From Niastella populi (GTDB lineage: Bacteria; Bacteroidota; Bacteroidia; Chitinophagales; Chitinophagaceae), in assembly GCF_002078015.1 (NCBI RefSeq), contig NZ_LWBP01000002.1, forward strand, positions 236,072-300,071: 64,000 bases of DNA, written 5' to 3'. Of the stretch, positions 49,876-58,897 are shown in pieces (positions within the stretch are counted from its first letter, which is position 1; each line of letters starts with the position of its first letter). The notes under the pieces are model-generated. The model was not told where the DNA came from, ran no database searches, and saw only the letters and a program-made list of their open reading frames with translations. A program made the position numbers and the translations under genes.

Positions 49876-51183
49876 ATGCGCGCTATCATGAGAACGATCA
49901 GCCTTACACTATTATTGATTATAGCCGGTTTTTACATCGCATACAGCCAAAACGTTCACCCCGTACTAAGTATGGCGGCAACACCCGAAGCCGGCGGATT
50001 CTCCTCAAAGCGTTTAAACCGCATCGATACTGTCCTGAAAGAATATGTTGACAAAGGCCGCATGAACGGCGCCGTAGCCATGATTGTGCACGACGGCAAA
50101 ATCGTATATTATAAAAATTTCGGTTATAACGACATAAATGCCAAAACGCCACTTCCAAAGGATGGCATCTTTCGCATAGCCTCGCAAACAAAGGCCATTA
50201 CCAGCGTGGCCGTGATGATGCTGTTTGAAGAAGGAAAGTTCATGCTCGACGACCCCATCAGCAATTTCATTCCTGAATTCAAAAACCCAAAGGTTTTAGA
50301 TAAATATAATAAAGCCGATACTACTTATACTACTGTTCCGGCCAAAAGAGAGATCACCATTCGCGACCTGCTCACGCATACGAGCGGGCTGGGTTATGCC
50401 CAGATAGGTACAACTGAGGCAAAAAACATCTATTACAAAGCCGGCGTAATTGGCGGCATTGGCGTACCCGATTTTGTACTGGCCGATCAAATTAAGATAC
50501 TCGGCCGATTGCCATTGTTTCACCAGCCCGGCGAAAAATGGACCTATGGGCTCAATACCGACGTACTGGGTTACCTGGTTGAAGTGGTATCGGGTATGAG
50601 CCTGAAAGATTTTCTGCACAAACGCATATTTGAGCCGCTGGGCATGAAGGACACTTATTTTTATTTACCCGCCGGTAAAAAGAACAGGCTGGTAATGTTA
50701 TATACAGAAGACAGCATAACAAAAAAGACGGTTAAAATGGCGGAAAAGCTGAACCTGTACGCCAGCATGTACCGCGATTACCCTAAAATGGATGGTACTT
50801 ACTATTCAGGCGGAGCCGGTTTATCTTCTACCATTTATGACTACGCCATTTTTCTGCAAATGTTGTTGAACGGCGGTGAGTACAATGGCAAGCGCCTGCT
50901 TAGCCATAACAGCGTTCGCATGATGACCATGAACCAGATCGGCGATATCAACCGTGGCCCCAATAAATTCGGGCTTGGCTTCGGCATTACCACCGAAAAA
51001 GGCAGTGCCATATTGCCAACACGGGAAGGCACGTTCGAGTGGGGCGGTATGTTCGCCACTACCTATTGGGTTGACCCCAAAGAAAAACTGATCGGTTTGG
51101 TTTACCGTAATATATGGCCTACCAGTTGGGGCGGCCTCGGCAACTTATATAAAGTAATGGTTTACCAGGCCATGAACTATTAA
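49876..51183 (+). CDS. Serine hydrolase, class C beta-lactamase/penicillin-binding family (first of pair)
   Basis: A 435-residue exported protein (signal peptide about 1-24). The nucleophile motif is SQTK (Ser103, Lys106), the second motif is Tyr-Gly-Leu-Asn in WTYGLNTD, and a late Gly-rich strand (EWGGMFATTYWVDP) stands for the third. Bacteroidota use such proteins as D-amino-acid or ester hydrolases rather than antibiotic resistance enzymes. The second serine hydrolase follows 23 bp downstream, so they are co-transcribed. An ATG four codons further in is also possible as the start. Confidence 0.9.
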   Translation: MRAIMRTISLTLLLIIAGFYIAYSQNVHPVLSMAATPEAGGFSSKRLNRIDTVLKEYVDKGRMNGAVAMIVHDGKIVYYKNFGYNDINAKTPLPKDGIFRIASQTKAITSVAVMMLFEEGKFMLDDPISNFIPEFKNPKVLDKYNKADTTYTTVPAKREITIRDLLTHTSGLGYAQIGTTEAKNIYYKAGVIGGIGVPDFVLADQIKILGRLPLFHQPGEKWTYGLNTDVLGYLVEVVSGMSLKDFLHKRIFEPLGMKDTYFYLPAGKKNRLVMLYTEDSITKKTVKMAEKLNLYASMYRDYPKMDGTYYSGGAGLSSTIYDYAIFLQMLLNGGEYNGKRLLSHNSVRMMTMNQIGDINRGPNKFGLGFGITTEKGSAILPTREGTFEWGGMFATTYWVDPKEKLIGLVYRNIWPTSWGGLGNLYKVMVYQAMNY

Positions 51184-51206
51184 TAACCTCAATCCTTCAT
51201 TACAAC

Positions 51207-52727
51207 ATGAAAAAATACCTCATCCTGTTTGCATGCTTATTAGTGCAAATTGCCAGCCTGTTTGCGCAGGACACACCTTCGTTTATAAAAGATAGTCTCG
51301 ATGCATATGTACAAAAGGCATTGACCGACTGGCAAATTCCCGGTGTGGCCGTATGCGTGGTGAAGGATGGAAAGGTGGTTGTAATGAAAGGCTATGGCGT
51401 TAAAGAACTGGGCACAACCAATAAGGTAGATGAAAACACCTTATTCATGATCGGTTCCAACACAAAAGCATTTACCGGAACGGCGCTTGCCATGTTGGCC
51501 GCTGATAAAAAGTTATCGCTCGATAGCCCGGTTATAAAATATTTACCCGATTTCAAATTGTACGATCCCTGGGTAACGAAGCAGGTCAATGTACGCGATC
51601 TGCTTTGTCACCGGTTAGGATTCGAAACCTTTCAGGGCGATTTTATTTACTTCGACTCAGACCTTTCTACGGCGCAGGTGCGGGAAAAATTCAGCAGGGT
51701 AAAACCGATGTACGGTTTCAGAAGCAAGTGGGGTTATACCAATGCCGCGTTTATGACGGCCGGTGAAATTATACCTAAAGTGAGTGGACAAACCTGGGCT
51801 GAGTTCCTGAAAGAAAAAATATTTGCACCCCTTGAAATGAGCAGTACGCTGGCATTAACGAAAGATATTACCAATGCAGGCAATAAAGCTACCGCACATA
51901 CCGTAGCACAAGGCATTTTGAAAAAGATCGCTTACGGTCATATTGATAACCTCGCTGCCGCCGGTAGTATTTCTTCCAGCATAAACGATATGAGCCATTG
52001 GTTAATGGCGCAGTTAAATGGCGGTAAGTATAACGAAAAACAGGTTATACCAGCCGGCGCCTTAGCGCAAACATGGTATCCGCATTCAATTATGGGCAAT
52101 GGTGGGCATCGGTACAATAAAGCACACTTTTTATTATATGGCCTCGGCTGGATGCTGCAGGAATACAGCGGCAGAAAGATCGTTTCGCATACCGGGGGTG
52201 TAAATGGTTTTGTAACCAGTGTAACGCTGCTGCCCGAAGAAAAGCTGGGCATTATTGTGTTGACCAACACAGACGCCAACAGATTTTATGAAGCGTTGAA
52301 GAACGAGATCATGGATGCATACCTGGGCCTGCCTTATCGCAATTACAGCCAGGGTTATTTGAATGCTTACAGGGAAAATGAGGAAGAAGCGGCGCAATGG
52401 CTTAAGAAAATGCGCGATACCATTGCAATGAACCGCCCTTCTACCCTGCCTTTGGCGGCATACGCAGGTACGTATGAGCATAACGTGTATGGCAAAATGA
52501 CCATAGCGCTGGAAAATAAAAAACTGGTCGCCCGCTTTGAACATCACAAAGGCCGCTTTGCTACGGTGGAGCCTTTAGGGGGCAATAATTTTCTCGCCAC
52601 ATTCAATGATCCATTATACGGCATAAAAGAGTGGCCATTTTCGACTGCAAATGGAAAAGTAAGATCGGTTACTGTAACCGTCGCCGATTTTATTGAGTTT
52701 ACGCCATATGAATTCTATAAAAAATAA
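51207..52727 (+). CDS. Serine hydrolase, class C beta-lactamase family with DUF3471-like C-terminal domain (second of pair)
   Basis: A 506-residue exported protein (signal peptide 1-20). Motifs are SNTK (Ser84, Lys87), Tyr-Thr-Asn in WGYTNAAFMTAGEI, and SHTGGVNGFVT as the KTG equivalent. Residues 400-506 form a beta-rich DUF3471-type domain (AAYAGTYEHNVYGKM). The overall layout fits secreted peptidases/esterases of the AmpC family. It is only about 25% similar in appearance to its neighbour, so the pair is not a recent duplication. Confidence 0.92.
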   Translation: MKKYLILFACLLVQIASLFAQDTPSFIKDSLDAYVQKALTDWQIPGVAVCVVKDGKVVVMKGYGVKELGTTNKVDENTLFMIGSNTKAFTGTALAMLAADKKLSLDSPVIKYLPDFKLYDPWVTKQVNVRDLLCHRLGFETFQGDFIYFDSDLSTAQVREKFSRVKPMYGFRSKWGYTNAAFMTAGEIIPKVSGQTWAEFLKEKIFAPLEMSSTLALTKDITNAGNKATAHTVAQGILKKIAYGHIDNLAAAGSISSSINDMSHWLMAQLNGGKYNEKQVIPAGALAQTWYPHSIMGNGGHRYNKAHFLLYGLGWMLQEYSGRKIVSHTGGVNGFVTSVTLLPEEKLGIIVLTNTDANRFYEALKNEIMDAYLGLPYRNYSQGYLNAYRENEEEAAQWLKKMRDTIAMNRPSTLPLAAYAGTYEHNVYGKMTIALENKKLVARFEHHKGRFATVEPLGGNNFLATFNDPLYGIKEWPFSTANGKVRSVTVTVADFIEFTPYEFYKK

Positions 52728-52803
52728 GTAACATGCTTTTCAAACACGATAAATATATTAATGAAAAACTCATAGTATATTTCAGGTTGAAAATATTTAT
52801 GTT

Positions 52804-53349
52804 ATGGATCAACTTAACCTCGGTATAGGAACCCGTTTACAACACCGGCAGCACGGGCCCGGTGTTATTGTAGGAATCAGGTACGCAACTTACCTCATCT
52901 CTTTTATACATCATGGCATAAAAGAGATCGATAAGAACGATACGCACCTGGAAGAGATCATTCCTGAAAACGTTACTGAAGAAATAGAAACACACAGCGA
53001 TGTAGAGCGGTCGTTACTAAAAATATTGCGCTTGTGGGGCGGCTTTCAGGAGATCGTTCCATTGGGCGATCGCTGGAAGAACGGCCTTATGATTTTACAG
53101 CCGGCCGATAAAACACAAAAGGGAAAAGAGCTTCCCATCGATGTGTTCTTTCATAAAATAGTGATGTTGCGCGACCGCCTTCGCGTGCTGGAGCAGCAGA
53201 TAAATGCACATAAGGTGTTAAGCGATGAAGACAAGGTGAACCTGCAGCAATACATCACCCGTATTTATGGTTCGTTGACCACTTTTAATGTGCTGTTCAG
53301 AAATAAAGAACAATGGTTTGTAGGTGAAAAAGGAGCTACAGCCGATTGA
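52804..53349 (+). CDS. Small protein with UvrD/PcrA-Tudor-like N-terminus
   Basis: A 181-residue cytosolic protein. Residues 1-45 (LGIGTRLQHRQHGPGVIVGIRYATYLISFIHHGIKEI) match the pattern of the Tudor-like domain at the end of UvrD/PcrA helicases, which contacts RNA polymerase. The rest is helical with a leucine-rich coiled-coil-like segment (RDRLRVLEQQINAHKVLSDEDKVNLQQYI). The function is unknown; a polymerase- or nucleic-acid-linked role is inferred only from the small domain. Confidence 0.65.
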   Translation: MDQLNLGIGTRLQHRQHGPGVIVGIRYATYLISFIHHGIKEIDKNDTHLEEIIPENVTEEIETHSDVERSLLKILRLWGGFQEIVPLGDRWKNGLMILQPADKTQKGKELPIDVFFHKIVMLRDRLRVLEQQINAHKVLSDEDKVNLQQYITRIYGSLTTFNVLFRNKEQWFVGEKGATAD

Positions 53350-53366
53350 TGGTGGCACAAGATTTT

Positions 53367-53386
53367 AACTGTTATTGAAAACAGTT
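53367..53386. promoter_or_regulatory. Inverted repeat at the CsbD start
   Basis: AACTGTT (53367-53373) and AACAGTT (53380-53386) with a 6-base loop end two bases before the CsbD ATG. In RNA the hairpin would cover the ribosome-binding region, so it could be an expression switch or an operator. Confidence 0.4.
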
Positions 53387-53388
53387 TT

Positions 53389-53577
53389 ATGGACAAATTA
53401 GAAATTAAAGGCAACTGGAATAAGTGGAAAGGAAAGATCAAGCAAGCCTATGGGAATTTAACAGACGATGATATAAAATACGAAGAAGGTAAGGATGACG
53501 AATGGCTGGGCCGTATGCAGGAAAAAACCGGCAAAACCAGGGACGAACTGGTTAAATGGCTGAAATCGCTTGGCTAA
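53389..53577 (+). CDS. CsbD family stress protein
   Basis: A 62-residue soluble protein with the CsbD signature [41 protein letters not shown] (shown in part). CsbD proteins are small, abundant and induced by general stress; the biochemical role is unknown. The gene is monocistronic with its own terminator (53598-53637). Confidence 0.92.
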   Translation: MDKLEIKGNWNKWKGKIKQAYGNLTDDDIKYEEGKDDEWLGRMQEKTGKTRDELVKWLKSLG

Positions 53578-53597
53578 CACTTATTTCAAAAAATAGT

Positions 53598-53637
53598 AAA
53601 GGTGGGTACTTCCTGGGAGGTATCCACTTTTGTTTTT
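53598..53637 (+). terminator. Terminator of csbD
   Basis: A 12-bp stem with two G-T wobbles, AAAGGTGGGTAC (53598-53609) against GTATCCACTTTT (53620-53631), followed by GTTTTT. Confidence 0.85.
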
Positions 53638-53670
53638 AATTAAGGTCCGCTTCCCGGGCGGCGGCCGCAT

Positions 53671-53704
53671 AAAAAAAGAGAAGGCGCTTTAAGCTCCTTC
53701 TCTT
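53671..53704 (-). terminator. Terminator of the small lipoprotein gene
   Basis: AAGAGAAGG (53676-53684) pairs with CCTTCTCTT (53696-53704), and a run of seven A on the plus strand supplies the T-run for the minus strand. A further near-perfect hairpin GTCGGTAT...ATACCGAC lies at 53763-53791, closer to the gene. Confidence 0.75.
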
Positions 53705-53807
53705 CCTCTTGTACAGATGCAAAACCAACCTTGAAGTGAAAACAATTTTTTGTATTGATATCGTCGGTATTCGCCGCAGGCGGATACCGACCCATTATCA
53801 CATTAGT

Positions 53808-54074
53808 TTAGTATCCCGGTCTGTTAGGCGTATCCTTCACCCTGCTGCTATCCTGGTTCGAACCGGTAACCGGAGGTCGCGGAAAAGCGATAGATGGGTC
53901 CCTGTGATGAGCAGCATTTAATGAATCGGAATTTCCCGGATCATAAATTGCCGTACTATCATATCCCTGCGCATCATCATAACCAGGTTCTCCGCGCTCT
54001 CCCCCGCCACAATACATAAAACCGCATATGGCCAGCAATAAAAGCATATGATAGAAATAATTAGTCCTTTTCAT
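53808..54074 (-). CDS. Small lipoprotein
   Basis: From the ATG at 54074 the product has 88 residues: a lipoprotein signal (LLLLAICGFMYC, with Cys20 as modification site) followed by a Gly/Asp/Pro/Ser-rich, probably disordered tail (GGGERGEPGYDDAQGYDSTA). I recognise no family. The longer frame from 54200 includes a stretch with no protein character. Two hairpins lie beyond its 3' end. Confidence 0.6.
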   Translation of the reverse strand: MKRTNYFYHMLLLLAICGFMYCGGGERGEPGYDDAQGYDSTAIYDPGNSDSLNAAHHRDPSIAFPRPPVTGSNQDSSRVKDTPNRPGY

Positions 54075-54325
54075 AAGAATGTACTTTCCATTACTGCTTA
54101 AATAATCATTCCAGCCTGCAGCTCCATGCCGTACCGGGAGTGGGTTTGCTGTGGAATTTTTGCAACAAGGCGGTAGCATGCCGCCCGTCAGATGACGCAT
54201 TAACTCGTCCTCAAAATGCGGCTCGCACTATGCTCAAAGTGAGCAGTTTCCAAAGCGGGCCCCCTTCTGGCCGCATAAAAACGCAGCCCGAAATGTTAAA
54301 ATGGTTAAGTAATTTTAAAACAGTT

Positions 54326-55933
54326 ATGAGAAAATTATTAACCGCCATCCTGCTGATCGCCTGTACATTCTGCTTTGGACAACAATCCTGCGATATACTT
54401 ATTCGAAATGGCCGCATCGTCGACGGTACCGGTAACTCCTGGTATTATGGCGATGTAGCCGTAACAGGCGGAAAAGTAATTGCCACAGGTAAACTTGCCA
54501 ATTATACCGCAACAAAGACCATCGATGCTAATAAGATGATTATTGCGCCGGGGTTCATCGATGTGCACGGACATATTGAGGGCGGCATTTTTCAATGGCC
54601 AACAGCCGATAATTATATTCACGATGGCGTAACAACCGTTATCACCGGCAATTGCGGCGGATCCTCTTCCAACATAAAAAACTTCTTTCGCCGCATCGAC
54701 AGTCTGCATCCCTCCATCAACGTAGCTACATTATATGGGCACAACACCGTGCGGCAGGAAGTAATGAAACGCGAAAACCGCTTACCTACGACTGCAGAAC
54801 AGCAACAAATGGAAACGCTGGTAGAAACCGCCATGAAAGATGGCGCGGTTGGCATCAGTACAGGCTTGATCTATATTCCCGGTACATTTGCCAATACTGA
54901 TGAAGTAGTTGGGTTGGCAAAAGTAGCATCGCGCTATAACGGCGTTTATGCATCGCATATTCGCAATGAAGAAAGCAAAGCGGTAGAGGCAATCAATGAA
55001 GCCATCGATATTGGAAAGGCGGCGAATATCCCGGTGCAGGTGTCCCATTTTAAAATTGGCGGAAAAGCCAACTGGGGCACCAGCAACATAACACTGGGTT
55101 TGGTGCAACAGGCCCGGCAGGAAGGCTGGGATGTAACCATAGATCAGTATCCATACACAGCCAGCAGTACCAACCTGGGTGTGCGCCTGCCCGACTGGGC
55201 ATTTGCCGGCGGCAATGATTCCTTAAAAATTCGTTTGCACGACCCTGCTATTCGCGAAAAGATCAAAAAAGAAATGCTGCAGCAGTTGCGCAAATACAAA
55301 TTCAAAAATTACAGTTATTGTGTGGTGGCCAACTATTCGGCCGACAGCACCTACAACGGTAAAAACATTACCGAAATAAACAGGTTGATGGGCCGCAGAT
55401 CAAAAGCAGCCCAGGAAGCCGAAACCATTATGGATATGGTTGAGAAAGGCGGTGCGCAAATGGTATATCACAGCATGAATGAAGACGATGTGAAATTTAT
55501 TATGAAGTACCCCTTCTGTATGACCGGAGCCGATGCCGGTGTTCCCGTGCCGGGCAAAGGCATGCCGCACCCGCGTGGGTATGGTACCAATGCGCGTGTG
55601 CTTGGTAAATACGTACGGGAGGAAAAAGTGATCACGCTCGAAGAAGCCATTCGCCGCATGACCTCGCTTGCCGCGCAGAAGTTTCAGCTAAAAGACCGTG
55701 GCCTGCTGAAAGAAGGTATGGCTGCAGATATCGTAATATTCGATGATAAAACCGTAACCGATCATGCTACCTTTGAACAGCCGCACCAATATTCAACCGG
55801 TTTTCATTATGTGATCGTGAACGGACAGGTAGTTGTTGACAACAGCAAACATACTGGGATTAGAAGTGGTTTGGCGTTGTATGGACCGGGGTGGGAAATG
55901 AGAAATGACAACGATCGCCGGCGGAATGAGTAA
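54326..55933 (+). CDS. N-acyl-D-amino-acid deacylase (D-aminoacylase) family amidohydrolase
   Basis: From the ATG at 54326 (Met-Arg-Lys-Leu) the protein has 535 residues with a signal peptide (1-19). The amidohydrolase core begins CDILIRNGRIVDGTGNSW; the zinc site includes the histidines in GFIDVHGHIEG and the cysteine in ITGNCGGSS, a feature of D-aminoacylases, and HFKIGGKANWG, which provides another ligand. It hydrolyses N-acyl-D-amino acids to D-amino acid and fatty or acetic acid; export suggests scavenging. The upstream in-frame extension has no coding character. A penicillin acylase follows. Confidence 0.9.
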   Translation: MRKLLTAILLIACTFCFGQQSCDILIRNGRIVDGTGNSWYYGDVAVTGGKVIATGKLANYTATKTIDANKMIIAPGFIDVHGHIEGGIFQWPTADNYIHDGVTTVITGNCGGSSSNIKNFFRRIDSLHPSINVATLYGHNTVRQEVMKRENRLPTTAEQQQMETLVETAMKDGAVGISTGLIYIPGTFANTDEVVGLAKVASRYNGVYASHIRNEESKAVEAINEAIDIGKAANIPVQVSHFKIGGKANWGTSNITLGLVQQARQEGWDVTIDQYPYTASSTNLGVRLPDWAFAGGNDSLKIRLHDPAIREKIKKEMLQQLRKYKFKNYSYCVVANYSADSTYNGKNITEINRLMGRRSKAAQEAETIMDMVEKGGAQMVYHSMNEDDVKFIMKYPFCMTGADAGVPVPGKGMPHPRGYGTNARVLGKYVREEKVITLEEAIRRMTSLAAQKFQLKDRGLLKEGMAADIVIFDDKTVTDHATFEQPHQYSTGFHYVIVNGQVVVDNSKHTGIRSGLALYGPGWEMRNDNDRRRNE

Positions 55934-56106
55934 TGAAGAAAACTTCGAAGCTGCTGTCGATATCGCTCGATTTTATGATTTAACTAAACGGCAATTACAA
56001 TCAGAGCATGCATTCAAAATACTACATGGCGAACCCCGCTGGATAGAGATCTATGATCATTTACAATCTGCCCGCTTCATCCTTCCTTTTTCAATAACTT
56101 TAACCA

Positions 56107-58299
56107 ATGAAGCTCATCCTATTTCTTCTATTGCCACTGCAATTACTGGCGCAAAACTTTTCCCGCGAAGAGATCAGCCGCTGGGAGAAGCAGGCGAAAC
56201 AGGTAACCATCATCCGCGACAAATGGGGCATTCCGCATATCTATGGCAAAACCGACGCCGACTGTGCATTCGGCTTGCTATATGCGCAATGCGAAGATGA
56301 CTTTAAACGGGTTGAAGCGAATTATATAGACATTTTGGGCAGAAGCGCGGAAGTGTATGGAGAAAAAAACTTATACACTGATCTGTATACCCGGTTGCTT
56401 ATAGACTCTGCCGAAGCACAAAAGGATTACGGGAATAGTCCGGCGTGGTTGAAGAAATTACTGCAGGCCTATGCCGACGGCATTAATTATTTCTTGTATA
56501 AGAACCCTTCAGTAAAACCGGCACTACTAAACCGCTTCGAGCCCTGGTTTCACCTGATGTGGACCGACGGAAGCATTGCCGCCATTAAATCGGGCGGAAT
56601 TACCGCATACGATTTAAAAAACTTCTATTCCGGCGATCCGCGATCAACGGTTCTAACCCAAAAATTTGATGAAGAAGAAATAGCCACCGGATCGAATGGA
56701 TTTGCGCTGGCGCCATCACGTACAGCATCGGGCAAGGCCATTTTGTATATCAATCCGCATGTAACGTTTTACTTCAGGCCCGAGGTGCATGTGATCAGTG
56801 AAGAGGGGTTGAATGCCTATGGCGCGGTAACATGGGGCCAAATGTTCGTTTACCAGGGATTCAATGAGCATTGCGGGTGGATGCATACATCGGGGTATTC
56901 AGATGTGGCCGATGTGTATACAGAAAAAGTGATAAAGAAAAATGGCCAATTCTTTTACGAGTACAACAAAAAAGAACTGCCGGTGCAGCAACGCGCGGTA
57001 ACGTTGCGCTACAAAGAAGGCGACCAGATAAAAACAAAAACTTTCACCACCTGGTATACACAGCATGGTCCGGTCATGGGCAGCAGCGATGGAAAATGGC
57101 TGACGGTAAAAGCGGTGAACCGTTCGATGAATGCATTGATACAATCGTACCAGCGAACAAAAGCCAACGGGTTTGAAGCCTTCAGAAAGAATATGGAGCT
57201 GGTATCGAACGGATCGAACAACACCGTGTTTGCCGATGATAAAGGCAATATCGCCTATTGGCATGGCAACTTCATTCCCCGAAGGGATACAAGTTTCAAC
57301 TGGAATGAACCTGTTGATGGCAGTATTACCGCTACCAACTGGAAGGGACTGCACACGCTGGCAGAAACCATTCATTTATACAACCCGGCCAGCGGCTTTA
57401 TCCAAAATTGTAATTCTACCCCATACACAGCGGCGGGCATAAGCAATCCGAAAAAAGAGCTATACCCGTTTTACATGGCAACGGAGCCGGATAATTTCCG
57501 CGGCATACTGGCAGCACGGTTGATGGAGAAAGCGAAGAGGTTCACCATCGACAGCATGATAGCAGCCGGTTACAATACTCACCTGGCAGCGTTTGAAAAG
57601 CTGGTACCGGCTCTGGTATCGCGTTACGAAAATGAAATATCAAAAACCGATTCTGTTTATACAAAGCTGGCAGAACCGATAGCTATCTTAAAAAGCTGGG
57701 ACCTGAAATCAGGCGAAACATCTATTGCCACTACGCTGGCCATTGAATGGATAGAAAAATTACGGCAGGCGATAAACCGCGTACGGGTCAACGGCCAGGA
57801 AGTAGATTATGTAACGCGGGTGAATGAATATGCGCGAACGGCCGCCACAACCGAAATAACCGGCGCACTGTTGTCGGTAGTCAATAACCTAACCAACAAA
57901 TACAGCACCTGGAAAATGCCGTGGGGCGCCATTAACCGCTATCAGCGATTGACCGGCGCTTTACAGGAAACATATGATGACAACCAGCCGAGCCTGCCGG
58001 TGGGCATGGCGGCAAGCACTTACGGTTGTTTACCCTCGTATGTGAGCGCGTACATGAATGGCAGCAAAAAAAGATATGGCTATAATGGCAATAGTTTTAT
58101 TTGCGCGGTAGAGTTTGGAAAACGGGTAAAAGCCAAATCATTATTAGCGGGCGGACAAAGCGGCGATCCCTTATCGAAACATTTTGGCGACCAGGCGGAG
58201 ATGTACACGAAGGGAGTGTTTAAAGAGGTGTTGTTTTATAAGGAAGATATTTTGAAGCATGTGGAGAGGGAGTATCGGCCGGGGGAGATCTTGAAGTAG
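56107..58299 (+). CDS. Penicillin acylase (Ntn hydrolase) family protein
   Basis: A 730-residue exported N-terminal nucleophile hydrolase. Signal peptide 1-16, alpha chain to about 195, then the autocleavage site with the nucleophile Ser in ATGSNGFALAPS. QNFSREEISRWEKQAKQVTIIRDKWGIPHIYGKTDAD opens the alpha chain (given in part). Such enzymes split amide bonds in acyl-homoserine lactones, penicillin side chains or acyl-peptides. Its neighbour is a D-aminoacylase and two serine hydrolases lie upstream; together they suggest breakdown of N-acyl compounds (inference). The stop codon lies inside a stutter repeat. Confidence 0.92.
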   Translation: MKLILFLLLPLQLLAQNFSREEISRWEKQAKQVTIIRDKWGIPHIYGKTDADCAFGLLYAQCEDDFKRVEANYIDILGRSAEVYGEKNLYTDLYTRLLIDSAEAQKDYGNSPAWLKKLLQAYADGINYFLYKNPSVKPALLNRFEPWFHLMWTDGSIAAIKSGGITAYDLKNFYSGDPRSTVLTQKFDEEEIATGSNGFALAPSRTASGKAILYINPHVTFYFRPEVHVISEEGLNAYGAVTWGQMFVYQGFNEHCGWMHTSGYSDVADVYTEKVIKKNGQFFYEYNKKELPVQQRAVTLRYKEGDQIKTKTFTTWYTQHGPVMGSSDGKWLTVKAVNRSMNALIQSYQRTKANGFEAFRKNMELVSNGSNNTVFADDKGNIAYWHGNFIPRRDTSFNWNEPVDGSITATNWKGLHTLAETIHLYNPASGFIQNCNSTPYTAAGISNPKKELYPFYMATEPDNFRGILAARLMEKAKRFTIDSMIAAGYNTHLAAFEKLVPALVSRYENEISKTDSVYTKLAEPIAILKSWDLKSGETSIATTLAIEWIEKLRQAINRVRVNGQEVDYVTRVNEYARTAATTEITGALLSVVNNLTNKYSTWKMPWGAINRYQRLTGALQETYDDNQPSLPVGMAASTYGCLPSYVSAYMNGSKKRYGYNGNSFICAVEFGKRVKAKSLLAGGQSGDPLSKHFGDQAEMYTKGVFKEVLFYKEDILKHVEREYRPGEILK

Positions 58300-58356
58300 G
58301 AAGTATGAAATAAGAAGTAAGAAGCTTGCTAATTTTTCGTACTTCTTACTTCCTAC
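58296..58356. repeat. Stutter repeat with inverted arms, word GAAGTAAGAA
   Basis: GTAGGAAGTATGAAATAAG and AAGTAAGAAG (58296-58323) return as TACTTCTTACTTCCTAC (58340-58356). The first bases are the stop codon of the penicillin acylase. The hairpin could terminate that gene. Confidence 0.7.
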
Positions 58357-58402
58357 TACACATACACATAAAAATTGAGATTGTATTCAATGCAAAACTA
58401 TA

Positions 58403-58870
58403 TCAATTGCCAATAGCCGTCCAATTCAACTTATACGTATCGCAACCCAGGTTGTTGATGTTCATCCTGAAAGTACCGGAAGCTTTTTTCCCTTGTATGG
58501 AAGCATCGAGATCGAACCGCCAGGCGGTAGCGCCGCCGTTTGGCGGCTCACTGATATGACCGCTCACTTTACCGTTCACAATATCAAAAGCGCCTTCCGG
58601 TCCGGCCGTAGTTGACTCCAGTTTACCGCTGCAACGCCAGTAACCTTTAAAAGTAAGGTTCGTCAGTTTTTTACCATCGGCAGAAACATCAAAACTGATG
58701 GAGTCGCCCTTCATGCCGTTTGAAATGCTGCCGGTAAAATGTTTGCCGGTAACATCGGGGCTTTCAACTGTTGAATTATTATTCGCTATTTGCGGCTGGC
58801 CATTGTTGCCCGAGTTGCAGGCAATAATAAAAAGGCAGGCCAGGGAAAAAGACTGAATGTTTTTCTTCAT
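58403..58870 (-). CDS. Lipoprotein of unknown function
   Basis: From the ATG at 58870 (Met-Lys-Lys-Asn-Ile) the product has 155 residues: lipoprotein signal LACLFIIACNSG (Cys18) and a beta-rich body with a Ser/Thr/Gly-rich stretch (GSISNGMKGDSISFDVSADGKKLTNLTF). A single Cys pair remains in the mature part. No family is recognised. A four-codon-longer start is possible. It is 27 bp from the next upstream gene, on the same strand, so the two are probably co-transcribed. Confidence 0.7.
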   Translation of the reverse strand: MKKNIQSFSLACLFIIACNSGNNGQPQIANNNSTVESPDVTGKHFTGSISNGMKGDSISFDVSADGKKLTNLTFKGYWRCSGKLESTTAGPEGAFDIVNGKVSGHISEPPNGGATAWRFDLDASIQGKKASGTFRMNINNLGCDTYKLNWTAIGN

Positions 58871-58897
58871 TATAAAATTCATTGGGTAGGGATTGGA

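Noticed and set aside
55905..56300. Plus-strand frame of 131 codons beginning inside the D-aminoacylase end
   Set aside because: The first 60 codons look passable, but the rest is the penicillin acylase gene in another frame; no homologous pattern is recognised.
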